Below, piece after piece: positions 16,203 through 23,761 of a DNA stretch of 38,523 bases. The position numbers and the translations under genes are program-made. Source of the DNA: a virus. The stretch spans positions 1 to 38,523 of the IMG/VR virus record IMGVR_UViG_3300022743_000011. One strand, 5' to 3'. How positions within the stretch are numbered: the first letter of the stretch is position 1; the number at the start of each line of letters is the position of its first letter. The notes under the pieces were generated by a model. The model was not told the DNA's origin and did not search any database. It saw only the letters and a list, made by a program, of their open reading frames with translations.

Positions 16203-16832
16203 TTAGGCAGTGCGCCAAACGCGGGCACCCTTCACGCCGTTTTCTTCAACGCTGCGAACAATGAACTTGCGAGTTTCGCGCGTAACCGGCACTTGTTCGC
16301 CCTTCTTGTTTGTCTTGAATTCGCCGGGCACAACTTCCGCATAACGGGCGGTAGCCGAAGACACGGTAGAAGCCAGCGACTTAGCGGCATTCGGCTTGCT
16401 TTCGTCATTGGCAACGAAGAAGGATTGACCAACATCCATCTTATCGAAAGGATAAGTAGTGCCAGTGCGACCACGGCCAGAAATGGAAGGAACAGGAATG
16501 TTCGCTTCGATTACGAAACCCGACTTTGCAGCGGGGGCGGTTTCAACAGCGGCAACGGCTGCGATTTCTTGGGTATCGTTCTTGGACACGGTAGCAATTC
16601 CTTTTTCAGTTGCGCGGGTAGCAAGTTCGCCCGCTTCGTTGGACATGGTAGGATTAACTTCGACCAAACCCGCTTCAATCAACGGGGTATGAATCGCGGG
16701 GCTAGTATAAACAAAGCCCTTCGATTGGTAAAGGGTGGCTTCAACAATTTGTTCCATCGTCACATTGCCGACTTCGGCAACAGCAACGGCGGCGGCAGTC
16801 TTGCGGGAAGCCTTCTTAGACGCGGTAGCCAT
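16203..16832 (-). CDS. Conserved phage protein of unknown function, 209 aa
   Basis: The N-terminus is Ala/Lys-rich. SKGFVYTSPAIHTPLIEAGL is near residue 37, and the C-terminal region has YPFDKMDVGQSFFVAN, then SLASTVSSATARYAEV and KFIVRSVEENGVKGARVWRT. The YPF..M.VGQSFFV and SATARY patterns recur in many phages as a conserved protein that may bind nucleic acid, but no function is established. It has its own strong promoter (16883-16910), Shine-Dalgarno GAAAGGAA and terminator (16152-16180), so it is probably abundant. Confidence 0.65.
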   Translation of the reverse strand: MATASKKASRKTAAAVAVAEVGNVTMEQIVEATLYQSKGFVYTSPAIHTPLIEAGLVEVNPTMSNEAGELATRATEKGIATVSKNDTQEIAAVAAVETAPAAKSGFVIEANIPVPSISGRGRTGTTYPFDKMDVGQSFFVANDESKPNAAKSLASTVSSATARYAEVVPGEFKTNKKGEQVPVTRETRKFIVRSVEENGVKGARVWRTA

Positions 16833-16882
16833 TTTGCGATTTCCTTTCAGTTGGTTGATTGCACCGACTTGGTACGCTTTGA

Positions 16883-16910
16883 ATTCTACGCCTTATTTCG
16901 AACTTGTCAA
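16883..16910 (-). promoter_or_regulatory. Sigma70 promoter for the 209-aa gene
   Basis: Minus strand: perfect TTGACA (16910-16905), 16-base spacer, TAGAAT (16888-16883). It is preceded by GCAACGC, as in the related promoters at 19683 and 20540. It overlaps the 3' end of the 69-aa gene. Confidence 0.75.
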
Positions 16911-17102
16911 GCGTTGCGCCGAAGATTTTTTGCAAAATTTTTTGTAAGTGCCTTCGTAGTCCGGCCAAATTCCAGCCTTCACGTTTTCACAATACAAAAT
17001 GCCTTGCGCTTCTTCGTCTTCCGCGTCAAAGTGCCCGACAATGCCAAACGCCAGAAGTAGAACGGCGATGATAGCAGCGATTTTAAAGTTTGCAAGCTTC
17101 AC
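16893..17102 (-). CDS. Small single-span membrane or exported protein, 69 aa
   Basis: Start is GTG at 17102, eight bases downstream of GAAAGGGG; the upstream ATG at 17135 would overlap the deaminase gene. A hydrophobic N-terminus (AAIIAVLLLAFGIVG, about 9-23) precedes a small polar domain with ILYCENVKAGIWPDYEGTYK and two cysteines. This looks like a membrane-anchored or secreted small protein. The C/W/D pattern is seen in small phage proteins without known function. Confidence 0.6.
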   Translation of the reverse strand: MKLANFKIAAIIAVLLLAFGIVGHFDAEDEEAQGILYCENVKAGIWPDYEGTYKKFCKKSSAQRLTSSK

Positions 17103-17113
17103 GATAACCCCTT

Positions 17114-17695
17114 TCAATCTGTAAGAAAAACACAACTTACGCCAGCTTCTACAAACAGCTTTTCAGCTTCGGCAGAAGACGCGCGCCAATCTGGCGATAT
17201 GTGCCCACAGTAGGCAACAACGCGCGTTATCCCGGCTTCAATGATGCGGGCCGCGCATCGGTGGCAAGGGAACAGCGGCGAAACGAAAAGCGCATAGCCT
17301 GCCAAATCTTCGGCTTCGTGCCGTTGTTCAATGGCGTTTATTTCAGCGTGAATAACTACGGCGTGTTGTTCATCGCGCGACATGCGTAAAAACGCGGCAT
17401 CGTCATAGCCGCGCGGCGGGCCATTGTAGCCAAGCGAAGCAATCGAACGATCCGGGCGCACGATAACAGCGCCGATACGCTTACGCGGCCCCTTTGACCA
17501 TGTAGCAATATGTTCGGCCATTTCGATAAAGCGCCTATCCCATTTCATTAGCTGGCTGCGCTGCATGTAGGCAACATGCCCTTTAGCTACTTCGCCGGTT
17601 GCGTTGCAAAAGTCGCAATCGAACCAATCGCCGGGCGCTACTTCAACCCCGCAAACACCACGGCAAACCGGGCATTCAATCTTCGTAGTAATCAT
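17114..17695 (-). CDS. dCMP deaminase with N-terminal zinc ribbon, 193 aa
   Basis: The catalytic zinc site is VIHAEINAI near residue 118 and PLFPCHRCA near 143 (HAE plus PCxxC), defining the deoxycytidylate deaminase family, which makes dUMP for thymidylate synthesis. A four-Cys zinc ribbon (CPVCRGVCG and CDFCNATGEV) occupies the first ~40 residues, an added module. ATG at 17695 has GGAAG nine bases upstream. Together with ThyX (25540) it supplies dTMP. It overlaps the 85-aa gene by 20 bases. Confidence 0.85.
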   Translation of the reverse strand: MITTKIECPVCRGVCGVEVAPGDWFDCDFCNATGEVAKGHVAYMQRSQLMKWDRRFIEMAEHIATWSKGPRKRIGAVIVRPDRSIASLGYNGPPRGYDDAAFLRMSRDEQHAVVIHAEINAIEQRHEAEDLAGYALFVSPLFPCHRCAARIIEAGITRVVAYCGHISPDWRASSAEAEKLFVEAGVSCVFLTD

Positions 17696-17933
17696 GTCTT
17701 GCATCTTCCATTGCAGAATAACAAGCTTCGTTTATAGTTTCTTCATCGCGTTTCGTCAAGCGTTTGTAAAGCCAATCCGCCGATTCTTTCTTGCGCAATG
17801 GACGGCCCGCAATTTCGACAATTGACCAATCTTCGAAGTAATCCGACATAATGCCAACGTCAGGTTCCGCAGCGCAAGCGGTAAATTTAACCGTTATCGA
17901 CAACCCGCCAAGAACTTTAACTTCGGCTTGCAT
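17676..17933 (-). CDS. Hypothetical protein, 85 aa
   Basis: A small acidic protein (GIMSDYFEDWSIVEIAGRPL, then KESADWLYKRLTKRDEETIN). No family recognised. Its Shine-Dalgarno GGAG at 17941-17944 is one of very few GAG words in the genome. It is transcribed from the consensus promoter at 17966-17994 and overlaps the deaminase start, so the two are coupled. Confidence 0.6.
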   Translation of the reverse strand: MQAEVKVLGGLSITVKFTACAAEPDVGIMSDYFEDWSIVEIAGRPLRKKESADWLYKRLTKRDEETINEACYSAMEDARHDYYED

Positions 17934-17965
17934 GTTCGTTACTCCAATTCGTTAGGCATGTACGA

Positions 17966-17994
17966 ACTATACGATAAAACTTCGAACGTGTCAA
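17966..17994 (-). promoter_or_regulatory. Consensus-like sigma70 promoter
   Basis: Minus strand: TTGACA (17994-17989), 17-base spacer, TATAGT (17971-17966). The TGA inside TTGACA is the stop codon of the 72-aa gene. It drives the 85-aa gene and dCMP deaminase. Confidence 0.8.
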
Positions 17995-18209
17995 GCTTTT
18001 TCGGTTGCTGTTGCTTTCTTCACTAACGATAAAATGCCGTCAATGGTTGAACGCTTGCCTATGCGAATGTTCGGCCCGTATTTGTTTTCGCGGTACAAAA
18101 TGAATTCTTTGTTATCGTAGTTGCCACGTTCTACGATAAAGCAACCGCCTTCTTTTGCGATAGCTTTTGCATGTTTAAGCTTTGTAAGTTCGCTGTAAGT
18201 TGCTACCAT
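17991..18209 (-). CDS. Hypothetical small protein, 72 aa
   Basis: Basic, Lys-rich, with short beta segments (GGCFIVERGNYDNKEFILYR) and a C-terminal helix. Preceded by GAAAGGCGG. No recognised family. Its stop codon is part of the downstream promoter's -35 box. Confidence 0.55.
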   Translation of the reverse strand: MVATYSELTKLKHAKAIAKEGGCFIVERGNYDNKEFILYRENKYGPNIRIGKRSTIDGILSLVKKATATEKA

Positions 18210-18227
18210 GTTGCACCGCCTTTCGTT

Positions 18228-18653
18228 TTATTGATGCGTCAAATATTGTTCTAAAACCTTTGCCGCTTCTTCCCAACTATAACAGACAATCCAGCCGAAG
18301 CCCTGCGACTTGACAAACGCCCCGAATTCGGCTTGTTCATCCGATACGCCGCCTTTAGAACCTTCGCGCTTTGGCTTTTCCGCTGGTTTCTTCATTTCAA
18401 TATAAAGCCCGCTGTATGCGCCGCGCTTAACTGGCAAACACAAATCAGCTACGCCAGTTCTAACGCCTTGCGCCTTTAGCTGCGCCCCTCGAATCTGCCG
18501 ACCTTGCGCCGTATCGCCACGGCTACCGCCGTTCGGTATATGGTGCAACCAACGAAGTTCGGGCCATCGTTGCAACTGCAACGCGGCCCATGCGAATAAC
18601 GCCGTTTGGTGCGCGGCTTCGCTTCCTGATTTCGCTAAGTCTTCCGGCTTCAT
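18228..18653 (-). CDS. VRR-NUC domain nuclease, 141 aa
   Basis: ATG at 18653 (MKPEDLAKSG) overlaps the previous stop as ATGA. Motifs are HQTALFAWAALQLQRWPELR, HHIPNGGSRG near residue 48, VADLCLPVKRGAYSGLYIEM and the MKKPAEKPK segment. The D..P....G.Y.GL.IE.K layout is the PD-(D/E)XK VRR-NUC fold, a structure-selective DNase in phages (Holliday-junction or flap type). A role in recombination or DNA debranching before packaging is likely. Confidence 0.8.
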   Translation of the reverse strand: MKPEDLAKSGSEAAHQTALFAWAALQLQRWPELRWLHHIPNGGSRGDTAQGRQIRGAQLKAQGVRTGVADLCLPVKRGAYSGLYIEMKKPAEKPKREGSKGGVSDEQAEFGAFVKSQGFGWIVCYSWEEAAKVLEQYLTHQ

Positions 18654-18829
18654 TTGAAAATGCCGTTTGTAATTCCAAACCAAATCGCGGCCAAAAATGC
18701 AGCCTTAACAATAGTTGGAATGCGCGACAAAAACGAACGCTTGACTCCCTTAAATGGAACGTCAATAACTGCGGGTTTTCGGTTCGGACAGTTCCGGCCT
18801 TGATTGCAGTTGCCATTACAGCAATTCAT
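18650..18829 (-). CDS. Small Cys-rich, membrane-anchored protein, 59 aa
   Basis: Start at 18829 has GAAAGGGG upstream. The N-terminus is MNCCNGNCNQGRNCP, a Cys-rich CNQGRNCP signature seen in small phage proteins. A C-terminal hydrophobic span follows (IVKAAFLAAIWFGITNGIF). Function unknown; the Cys cluster could bind metal. Confidence 0.6.
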   Translation of the reverse strand: MNCCNGNCNQGRNCPNRKPAVIDVPFKGVKRSFLSRIPTIVKAAFLAAIWFGITNGIFK

Positions 18830-19040
18830 TTTGAACCCCTTTCGATTGTTCGTTGCGATAAGCAATTATAGCTTTGTCCATAGCTTCGCGCAAGCTTTCT
18901 CCGCTAAACTTTTCTTCAAGTTTGTATGAACAATGCCACGTTTCGCGCCAGCCTTCGGCGGTTCGTTCGGCTTCGCAAGCAACGCTAAAGCCTTCATCGG
19001 CAATAGCGTTAATGCGGTCAGTGTCGGTAAGTTCGATCAT
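18816..19040 (-). CDS. Hypothetical protein, 74 aa
   Basis: Acidic (ADEGFSVACEAERTAEGWRE, then LREAMDKAIIAYR), with a predicted helix at the C-terminus. AAGGGG precedes the ATG. Overlaps the Cys-rich gene by 14 bases. Not recognised. Confidence 0.55.
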   Translation of the reverse strand: MIELTDTDRINAIADEGFSVACEAERTAEGWRETWHCSYKLEEKFSGESLREAMDKAIIAYRNEQSKGVQNELL

Positions 19041-19049
19041 TGCAACCCC

Positions 19050-19241
19050 TTACGGCAATTTGTACTTATCGCGGCATGGCGCGCAAGCTTTGCCAACTAA
19101 ACGCCAAGAAAATTCGCCGCACAAGTCGCAATAACCCGCTTCACCTTTCGGCATTTCTGCGGCCTTGCGTCTTATTTCTGCCAAGTCTGCGGCTTCCTGT
19201 ACTTCCATACGTTCGCCGGTTACGTCTGCTATGTCTGCCAT
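19050..19241 (-). CDS. DksA/TraR-like C4 zinc finger protein, 63 aa
   Basis: ATG at 19241 follows GAAAGGA. An N-terminal helix (EVQEAADLAEIRRKAAEM) leads to a C4 finger YCDLCGEFSWRLVGKACAPC. TraR/DksA-type proteins bind the RNA polymerase secondary channel and alter promoter use without DNA binding. At 63 residues it is close to TraR size, so it may redirect host RNA polymerase. Confidence 0.7.
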   Translation of the reverse strand: MADIADVTGERMEVQEAADLAEIRRKAAEMPKGEAGYCDLCGEFSWRLVGKACAPCRDKYKLP

Positions 19242-19252
19242 GCGCGTTCCTT

Positions 19253-19624
19253 TCAATGTTTGGTTGCGTTGTTAAGTTCGTTCATCATATCCGAAGCCGA
19301 TACGATTTCAACCTTTGCGCCAAGTGCTACAGCTTCCGCAAGCTGCGCTTGAACGTCAGGCGGCAGGCTGGCCCATAGCGCGGGCGGTACGCCTTCCGGT
19401 GCGTTTGCCGGGCCGCTGGCGGGGCTATCGGCTTGCGGGGCATCATCGGCCCGCAGCAAGGCCACGGCGCGCGCCATAGCCGCCGCTTCCTTGTCGCCAA
19501 GGGCAAAGCCGGTTGCCTTCAGCCGGTCAAGCACGGCCAACAGTTCGCCTACCGTTTCGGCCAAAGCTTCAACGATTTCAACCTGCAAAACTGCAAGTTC
19601 TTTTGTTTTACATACGATGCACAT
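19253..19624 (-). CDS. Hypothetical Ala-rich protein, 123 aa
   Basis: Starts MCIVCKTKELAVLQVEIVEA. Helical N-terminal part (VGELLAVLDRLKATGFALG), a Pro/Ala linker near residue 70, and a C-terminal helix (LPPDVQAQLAEAVALGAKVE). It is locally richer in GC than its neighbours. It follows its own promoter (19656-19683). Family not recognised. Confidence 0.55.
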   Translation of the reverse strand: MCIVCKTKELAVLQVEIVEALAETVGELLAVLDRLKATGFALGDKEAAAMARAVALLRADDAPQADSPASGPANAPEGVPPALWASLPPDVQAQLAEAVALGAKVEIVSASDMMNELNNATKH

Positions 19625-19655
19625 TGTTTAACCCCTTTCGTTGTTGATGTTTCGT

Positions 19656-19683
19656 ATTCTATACGATCAAGCTACGTTGTCAA
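19656..19683 (-). promoter_or_regulatory. Sigma70 promoter
   Basis: Minus strand: TTGACA (19683-19678), 16-base spacer, TAGAAT (19661-19656), preceded by ATAACGC. Drives the 123-aa gene and probably those downstream. Confidence 0.7.
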
Positions 19684-19686
19684 GCG

Positions 19687-19863
19687 TTATTTGTCTTCTT
19701 CAAGAAAAATTTTGTGCTGTTGCAACTTCGCTACTTCTTCGGCTGTAAGTTCGAACGTTGCCCACAATGAACCGGCTGCAACGCAACGAAGCGCAAAGCC
19801 TTCAATTGCCGCCGCTTGGATTGCTGGAACAAGGTTGCCGATTTGTGTTCGATAGAACTTCAT
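19687..19863 (-). CDS. Small hypothetical protein, 58 aa
   Basis: Sequence begins MKFYRTQIGNLVPAIQAAAI and contains EGFALRCVAAGSLWATFELT, a compact alpha/beta pattern, ending KIFLEEDK. ATG overlaps the stop of the 205-aa gene as ATGA, so it is translationally coupled. A GCCCACAATG motif copy lies within it at 19760. Function unknown. Confidence 0.6.
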   Translation of the reverse strand: MKFYRTQIGNLVPAIQAAAIEGFALRCVAAGSLWATFELTAEEVAKLQQHKIFLEEDK

Positions 19864-20477
19864 AGCACACCCCGATTCACGCGATAGAACACGGCGCTAG
19901 AACCAAACAGTTCTTTACTTTCGTCTTCTGAAAGCTTACGAACAAAACCTTCGTTTTCCATTTCATCAAGCGTTGCTTTAATTGCATCTGTTGAACCTTG
20001 AGCATCGTTCTTAAATGCAGCAAGCGCAGCGGTTCGCCTGTTGATATAAGTATAGGAAATGCAACCGGCGTTTCTTGCTGGCAACGCTTGTTGATCGTAC
20101 TTCAAAAGCTGTTCGTCTGTTGCTTCAAACATTGAACGAAGAATGCGGCAAATTTCTTCTTTTTTATTCTTAGATTGTTTACCTTCTATAACACTTGCTG
20201 GAACAATGCTTTCATAAAAAAGTTTTGTGTCTGCATTGTCGCCAAGGCGGCGAACTTCAAACCCAATTTCGCCATGTTCAATAACAACAATCTTCTTAGG
20301 CTTGTAGCCTTCGGCAATCCTGCGCAGCATTCCCACGTTGAAGCCGGGCGCAAGCGCAAACGCCTTATCAACAGGAACGCTACGGCAAAGGCGCATTGCT
20401 TGTTCATGCTTCGTATATTCGCTACCAACTGGCGAAGGATCAAGCCATTGCGGTTCATTGTTGGTTTCGTCTTCCAT
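19860..20477 (-). CDS. Hypothetical protein with C-terminal domain shared with the primase, 205 aa
   Basis: ATG at 20477 (MEDETNNEPQ) follows GAAAGGAA. The centre has PGFNVGMLRRIAEGYKPKK and FEVRRLGDNADTKLFY. The last ~80 residues (SYTYINRRTAALAAFKNDAQ, GSTDAIKATLDEMENEGFV, ELFGSSAVFYRVNRG) align with the C-terminus of the primase/helicase (GSTGAIKRALKTLCERGDL, DYGTSAVCYMISN). This looks like a winged-helix-like DNA-binding domain. It sits beside the AT-rich region and has its own palindromic promoter, so an origin-binding or regulatory role is plausible but unproven. Confidence 0.6.
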   Translation of the reverse strand: MEDETNNEPQWLDPSPVGSEYTKHEQAMRLCRSVPVDKAFALAPGFNVGMLRRIAEGYKPKKIVVIEHGEIGFEVRRLGDNADTKLFYESIVPASVIEGKQSKNKKEEICRILRSMFEATDEQLLKYDQQALPARNAGCISYTYINRRTAALAAFKNDAQGSTDAIKATLDEMENEGFVRKLSEDESKELFGSSAVFYRVNRGVL

Positions 20478-20511
20478 TGCATTTCCTTTCAAAATTCGTT
20501 TAGGTTCGTCA

Positions 20512-20540
20512 ATAGTAGCGCAAGTGCGCGCACTTGTCAA
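20512..20540 (-). promoter_or_regulatory. Sigma70 promoter with palindromic operator in the spacer
   Basis: Minus strand: TTGACA (20540-20535), 17-base spacer, TACTAT (20517-20512). The spacer holds a perfect 16-bp palindrome, CAAGTGCGCGCACTTG (20521-20536), a strong operator candidate. It drives the 205-aa gene. Confidence 0.75.
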
Positions 20541-20850
20541 GCGTTAGAAGCTTAAAAATTATACATTATCCCGGTTTGATGGTTCCAAAGTGCTGTAAGT
20601 CTATGATTCATATAGATTAATAATAATATAATATAATATAATAGTTAATTTCATATTTCTAATATAAGGGTGTTTGGACACGCTGAACGCCTTTCCACCC
20701 TACTACAAACAGCCTTAGATTAGAGAACACTACCAAGCCTATTATATTTTGCTAAATTGCTATATCGCCTTACGAATCAACAACTTGGCTATTATTCGCC
20801 CGTTATGCGCTGTTATATCTAACGTCTAACACTCTAAAGCAACAGGCAAC
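20541..20850. other. AT-rich gene-free region, candidate replication origin
   Basis: About 310 bp without a credible gene. It includes a run of overlapping ATAAT/ATATA units (about 20,609-20,650), easy to melt, flanked by mixed sequence. It lies between a terminator and the promoter of the 205-aa gene, next to the primase gene. Two GAG/CTC words (20723, 20832) remain. No iterons beyond the AT units were recognised. Confidence 0.45.
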
Positions 20851-20872
20851 AAAAAGCCCGGCGAACCGGGCG
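20847..20872 (-). terminator. Terminator with UUCG tetraloop after the primase operon
   Basis: On the minus strand GCCCGG, TTCG, CCGGGC, then TTTTTG (bases 20871-20851). It lies just past the stop of the 67-aa gene. Confidence 0.85.
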
Positions 20873-20876
20873 AAGT

Positions 20877-21080
20877 TTAAAGTTCCAAGTTGCGCAAGAA
20901 CTGCCGCACATATTCGCGCCTATCTTTCGAATTTATGACGCAATCACAAAGCGGCCTGTACTGCAATTCAACCTTGCTTCGAACGCGCTTGGCAAAGTTC
21001 CGAAGTTCCTTGCCGTCTGCGCCAAAGTGATACAGCAACGCCAAACCTAAAGCGAAGTCAAGAATGCTAAGTTCTTTCAC
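20877..21080 (-). CDS. Hypothetical protein, 67 aa
   Basis: GTG start overlapping the primase stop (GTGA). Helical and basic (FALGLALLYHFGADGKELRN, then RSKVELQYRPLCDCVINSKD). Probably a small partner of the primase. Not recognised. Confidence 0.55.
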   Translation of the reverse strand: MKELSILDFALGLALLYHFGADGKELRNFAKRVRSKVELQYRPLCDCVINSKDRREYVRQFLRNLEL

Positions 21081-23404
21081 AGTCCAAACGCTTTCATATT
21101 GCTAATCATGTAGCAAACTGCCGAAGTGCCGTAATCTTTTGACATAGTAGCCCGGCTAACTTCCTGCAAATCGCCGCGTTCGCAAAGCGTCTTCAATGCC
21201 CGTTTGATTGCGCCGGTTGAACCGATACGATCCTTGCGGAAGACTGCAACCGAAGCATTCTTTCGTTGAACGAAGCTATAAGGCACAATGCGCGCGCTAT
21301 GCAAGTTGCTGTTGCCTTCGCCTGCATACTTTGAAACTTCGTGCCAAGTTCCGGTAACGTATTGTTTAACAGTCTTGATAATTTCAACAAGTTGTTTATT
21401 TTCATCGTTATCAACGCCAATTTCCCCATTGTCAAAACGCTTCAACAAGTTCTTAACGTCTGCCGTAATGATGTTCATAGCCCATTGCGCTATTTCCGTT
21501 GTAATGGCCGGATCGTAAGGGTTGCAACCAACAGCAACCAAAGCCGCAAGCTTTAGCGCCTTAATGTGGGCACGGTTCCAAAGGTGGCGGCGTACTTCAT
21601 TCGGGCTGCTATTAATTTGCATATCGCAATGAACGTCGAATTGATCGAACATATCTTTAGCGCCTGCCGCATATTGAACGTGAATCGCTTTATGCTGGCT
21701 GTTCAACATCAACGAATGCGCCGCAAGCGTTGCAAGCTGTTCGATAACATCGAAAGACGGTTGCGCGTGAATGTGGTTCGTATTCAGCGGGGGCCGTTCG
21801 CCGCGATATTCAATCGTAGTGAAGCGCGGCAACAAACCTTCGTAAATCATGCCTTCATGCAAGGCTTCGTAGAACTTTTCCGGCGTTGATTCGCCAAGCA
21901 ACGTAAAGGCCGGGGCCGTAACTGCCGCCGTGTTCTTTTCCCTGTCGGAATAGATAGAAGGCCGAAGAACTTTACCTTCGCCGCTTTTGTTGTATAAGTC
22001 CAACAACATACGGCGCAAGCCTAGCAAATGCGAAGGGGCATTTACCGCGCCCATTTGTTGTAGGGCTAGGCCGAATTCACCGGCAAGACTGACGAAACTA
22101 ACCGCTTGCTTTGACATATATTTAATCAAAGCTTGGCTAGAAGCGATTTCACCGGGGCCGATAAAATCAACAGCGGCGGGAACGGTTTTAATTACCGCAG
22201 CCATTAGCTTATCAATGCCGGATGCAATCGCTTCTTTGCCGGTTCCCGTAGGGGCCAGAAGAAGAACGTATTGATTAAGGCCGGTGCCCGAAATGTTGTA
22301 ACTTCTGCCCACAATACCCGCTACAAGGCCGAGCGCACCGGCAAGCGCGATTTCTGGCACCGGGCGCGGGGCTTGGGCGTAGATGAACTGCGCAATGCGC
22401 CCAACAAGGCCGGGCGGCACCGAATAAACATCGTTCGAAGCCTTTGGAACTTCTACTTCAAGTTGCGGGCGAATTGGAACAACGTTTGTTTGACTTTGGG
22501 GAACTTTTGCGGCGGCTTCTTCGCGGGCGCGCTTTGCTAATGCTTCGTTAAGTTGGTTTTGCAATCCGTCAATATCAACGGGCGGCAACATCCTATCGAA
22601 ACACTTATTCAGCATGTAATTAACGTAATCGGAACGCTTCGCTTTATCGCGTTGGCCTAATCCGCTATTTCGAAAAATTCGGGCAATCTGCGCCCGGTTT
22701 TGCGTGTAGAACGCGACAATATCAACTAAGGCAAAATCGGCTTCGGATTGGCTAGGGTAGTAATCCTGCCAATTGCCGCGCAGCAAAGCTACGAACTTTT
22801 CACCGTTAGCCGCGTTGCTGGCCTTTTCGATAATTTGCGCGTCTGTTTCCTTTTCTTCGGCAACGCCTGCATACACTGCGGCGGCAACCGAACCGGAACC
22901 CATTTGCGCCCAAAGCACGTTTAAAAGTTCGTTGCAATCGTTTATAGGCGAAGGGCGGAAAACATCGCCCGTCATAGTCATATAACGTTGCGATGAATAA
23001 ACTTCAATGAAGCTTCTGCGCCGCCCGCTTTCCAACTTGCCTTTAACGATGATATGAAGGCCGTTGCCAGAAGGCGAACGTTCCGCATACGAATTAAATT
23101 CGTTGTAAATTTGCAACTGCCTATCAAATGCCTGTTGATCGCCTTTCGTATCGTCCAAATCAATAAACGCGAAAGGGTCAGCATCGGTAAGCACGAAGCC
23201 TATTCCGCTATACCAATTTGTTTCGGTAGCAATCTTGCAAGCGTCTTCGAAAGTCGCCCATGTATTCGGATCGGTTACGCTGGCAAGCGTTCCGGTACGC
23301 GGGTTGTAAGGTACTTTCGTTGGCTTCTTCGAATCTGTATCTTCGTAGCGCCAGCATACCCAATGTGGGTAGCCGCGCATTTCATGCGGAATATTCTGAA
23401 ACAC
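21077..23404 (-). CDS. Primase(-polymerase)/helicase, 775 aa
   Basis: The N-terminal part (to about residue 160) has primase-like motifs: FAFIDLDDT near 73, SPSGNGLHIIVKG near 109 and EVYSSQRYMTMTGD near 130, resembling phage bifunctional primases of the archaeo-eukaryotic primase type. A linker follows, then an ATPase domain with Walker A LLAPTGTGKEA near residue 383 and a helicase-like C-terminal half. The last 80 residues resemble the C-terminus of the 205-aa protein. Such enzymes prime and unwind at the origin. Start is GTG with AAGGGG eight bases upstream. Confidence 0.8.
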   Translation of the reverse strand: MFQNIPHEMRGYPHWVCWRYEDTDSKKPTKVPYNPRTGTLASVTDPNTWATFEDACKIATETNWYSGIGFVLTDADPFAFIDLDDTKGDQQAFDRQLQIYNEFNSYAERSPSGNGLHIIVKGKLESGRRRSFIEVYSSQRYMTMTGDVFRPSPINDCNELLNVLWAQMGSGSVAAAVYAGVAEEKETDAQIIEKASNAANGEKFVALLRGNWQDYYPSQSEADFALVDIVAFYTQNRAQIARIFRNSGLGQRDKAKRSDYVNYMLNKCFDRMLPPVDIDGLQNQLNEALAKRAREEAAAKVPQSQTNVVPIRPQLEVEVPKASNDVYSVPPGLVGRIAQFIYAQAPRPVPEIALAGALGLVAGIVGRSYNISGTGLNQYVLLLAPTGTGKEAIASGIDKLMAAVIKTVPAAVDFIGPGEIASSQALIKYMSKQAVSFVSLAGEFGLALQQMGAVNAPSHLLGLRRMLLDLYNKSGEGKVLRPSIYSDREKNTAAVTAPAFTLLGESTPEKFYEALHEGMIYEGLLPRFTTIEYRGERPPLNTNHIHAQPSFDVIEQLATLAAHSLMLNSQHKAIHVQYAAGAKDMFDQFDVHCDMQINSSPNEVRRHLWNRAHIKALKLAALVAVGCNPYDPAITTEIAQWAMNIITADVKNLLKRFDNGEIGVDNDENKQLVEIIKTVKQYVTGTWHEVSKYAGEGNSNLHSARIVPYSFVQRKNASVAVFRKDRIGSTGAIKRALKTLCERGDLQEVSRATMSKDYGTSAVCYMISNMKAFGL

Positions 23405-23409
23405 TACGC

Positions 23410-23622
23410 TTACCCCTTCTTATTGTAATTGGTTAGATATTTCGATAGTGCTTCTACCGTCATAACGCCGGGATTTGGAATCTTGCCGCGCGCAAAAAGA
23501 CGAAGCCAAGTTTCCGAAACGTTAATAGCTTCGGCTAAATCTTCAATCTTCAATGTTGCGGGGCGGTTGTTTAGCTGTTCGCGCACTTGATCGCGCCAAC
23601 TAAGTTCGCTGTTGTTCGTCAT
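23410..23622 (-). CDS. HTH transcriptional regulator, 70 aa
   Basis: Residues about 22-50 (LKIEDLAEAINVSETWLRLF) form a helix-turn-helix; the whole protein is a small Cro/CI-type DNA-binding protein. ATG at 23622 is inferred from the divergent position; the Shine-Dalgarno is weak. It is the first gene of the leftward primase operon and faces the rightward early operon across inverted repeats, so it likely regulates both. A much longer upstream frame would run through the control region and is rejected. Confidence 0.65.
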   Translation of the reverse strand: MTNNSELSWRDQVREQLNNRPATLKIEDLAEAINVSETWLRLFARGKIPNPGVMTVEALSKYLTNYNKKG

Positions 23623-23761
23623 AGCTTCGCCGCTTCGGGTACATGATAAGCCGTATCTTACCGCAAAATTTTCTTGCTGGCGAGAAAATTTTACCGTAGA
23701 ATCTGTACCTGTCCTACACGAAGTAGGGCAGTTGCCTACTACCATAGAAAGGAACCGCACC
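23623..23761. promoter_or_regulatory. Divergent control region with operators and an early promoter
   Basis: The rightward promoter is TTGCTG (23674-23679), 17 bases, TAGAAT (23697-23702). An inverted repeat AAAATTTTCT/AGAAAATTTT (23665-23674 and 23683-23692) brackets the -35 box. A second set of CCTAC/GTAGG half-sites (23713-23717, 23723-23727, 23735-23739) lies downstream. The HTH gene (leftward) and the MazG-like gene (rightward) flank it. Which protein binds is inferred. Confidence 0.6.

Noticed and set aside
16071-17060. 329-codon open frame on the plus strand
   Set aside because: Antisense to the 209-aa gene and its neighbours; no Shine-Dalgarno and it crosses a strong terminator.
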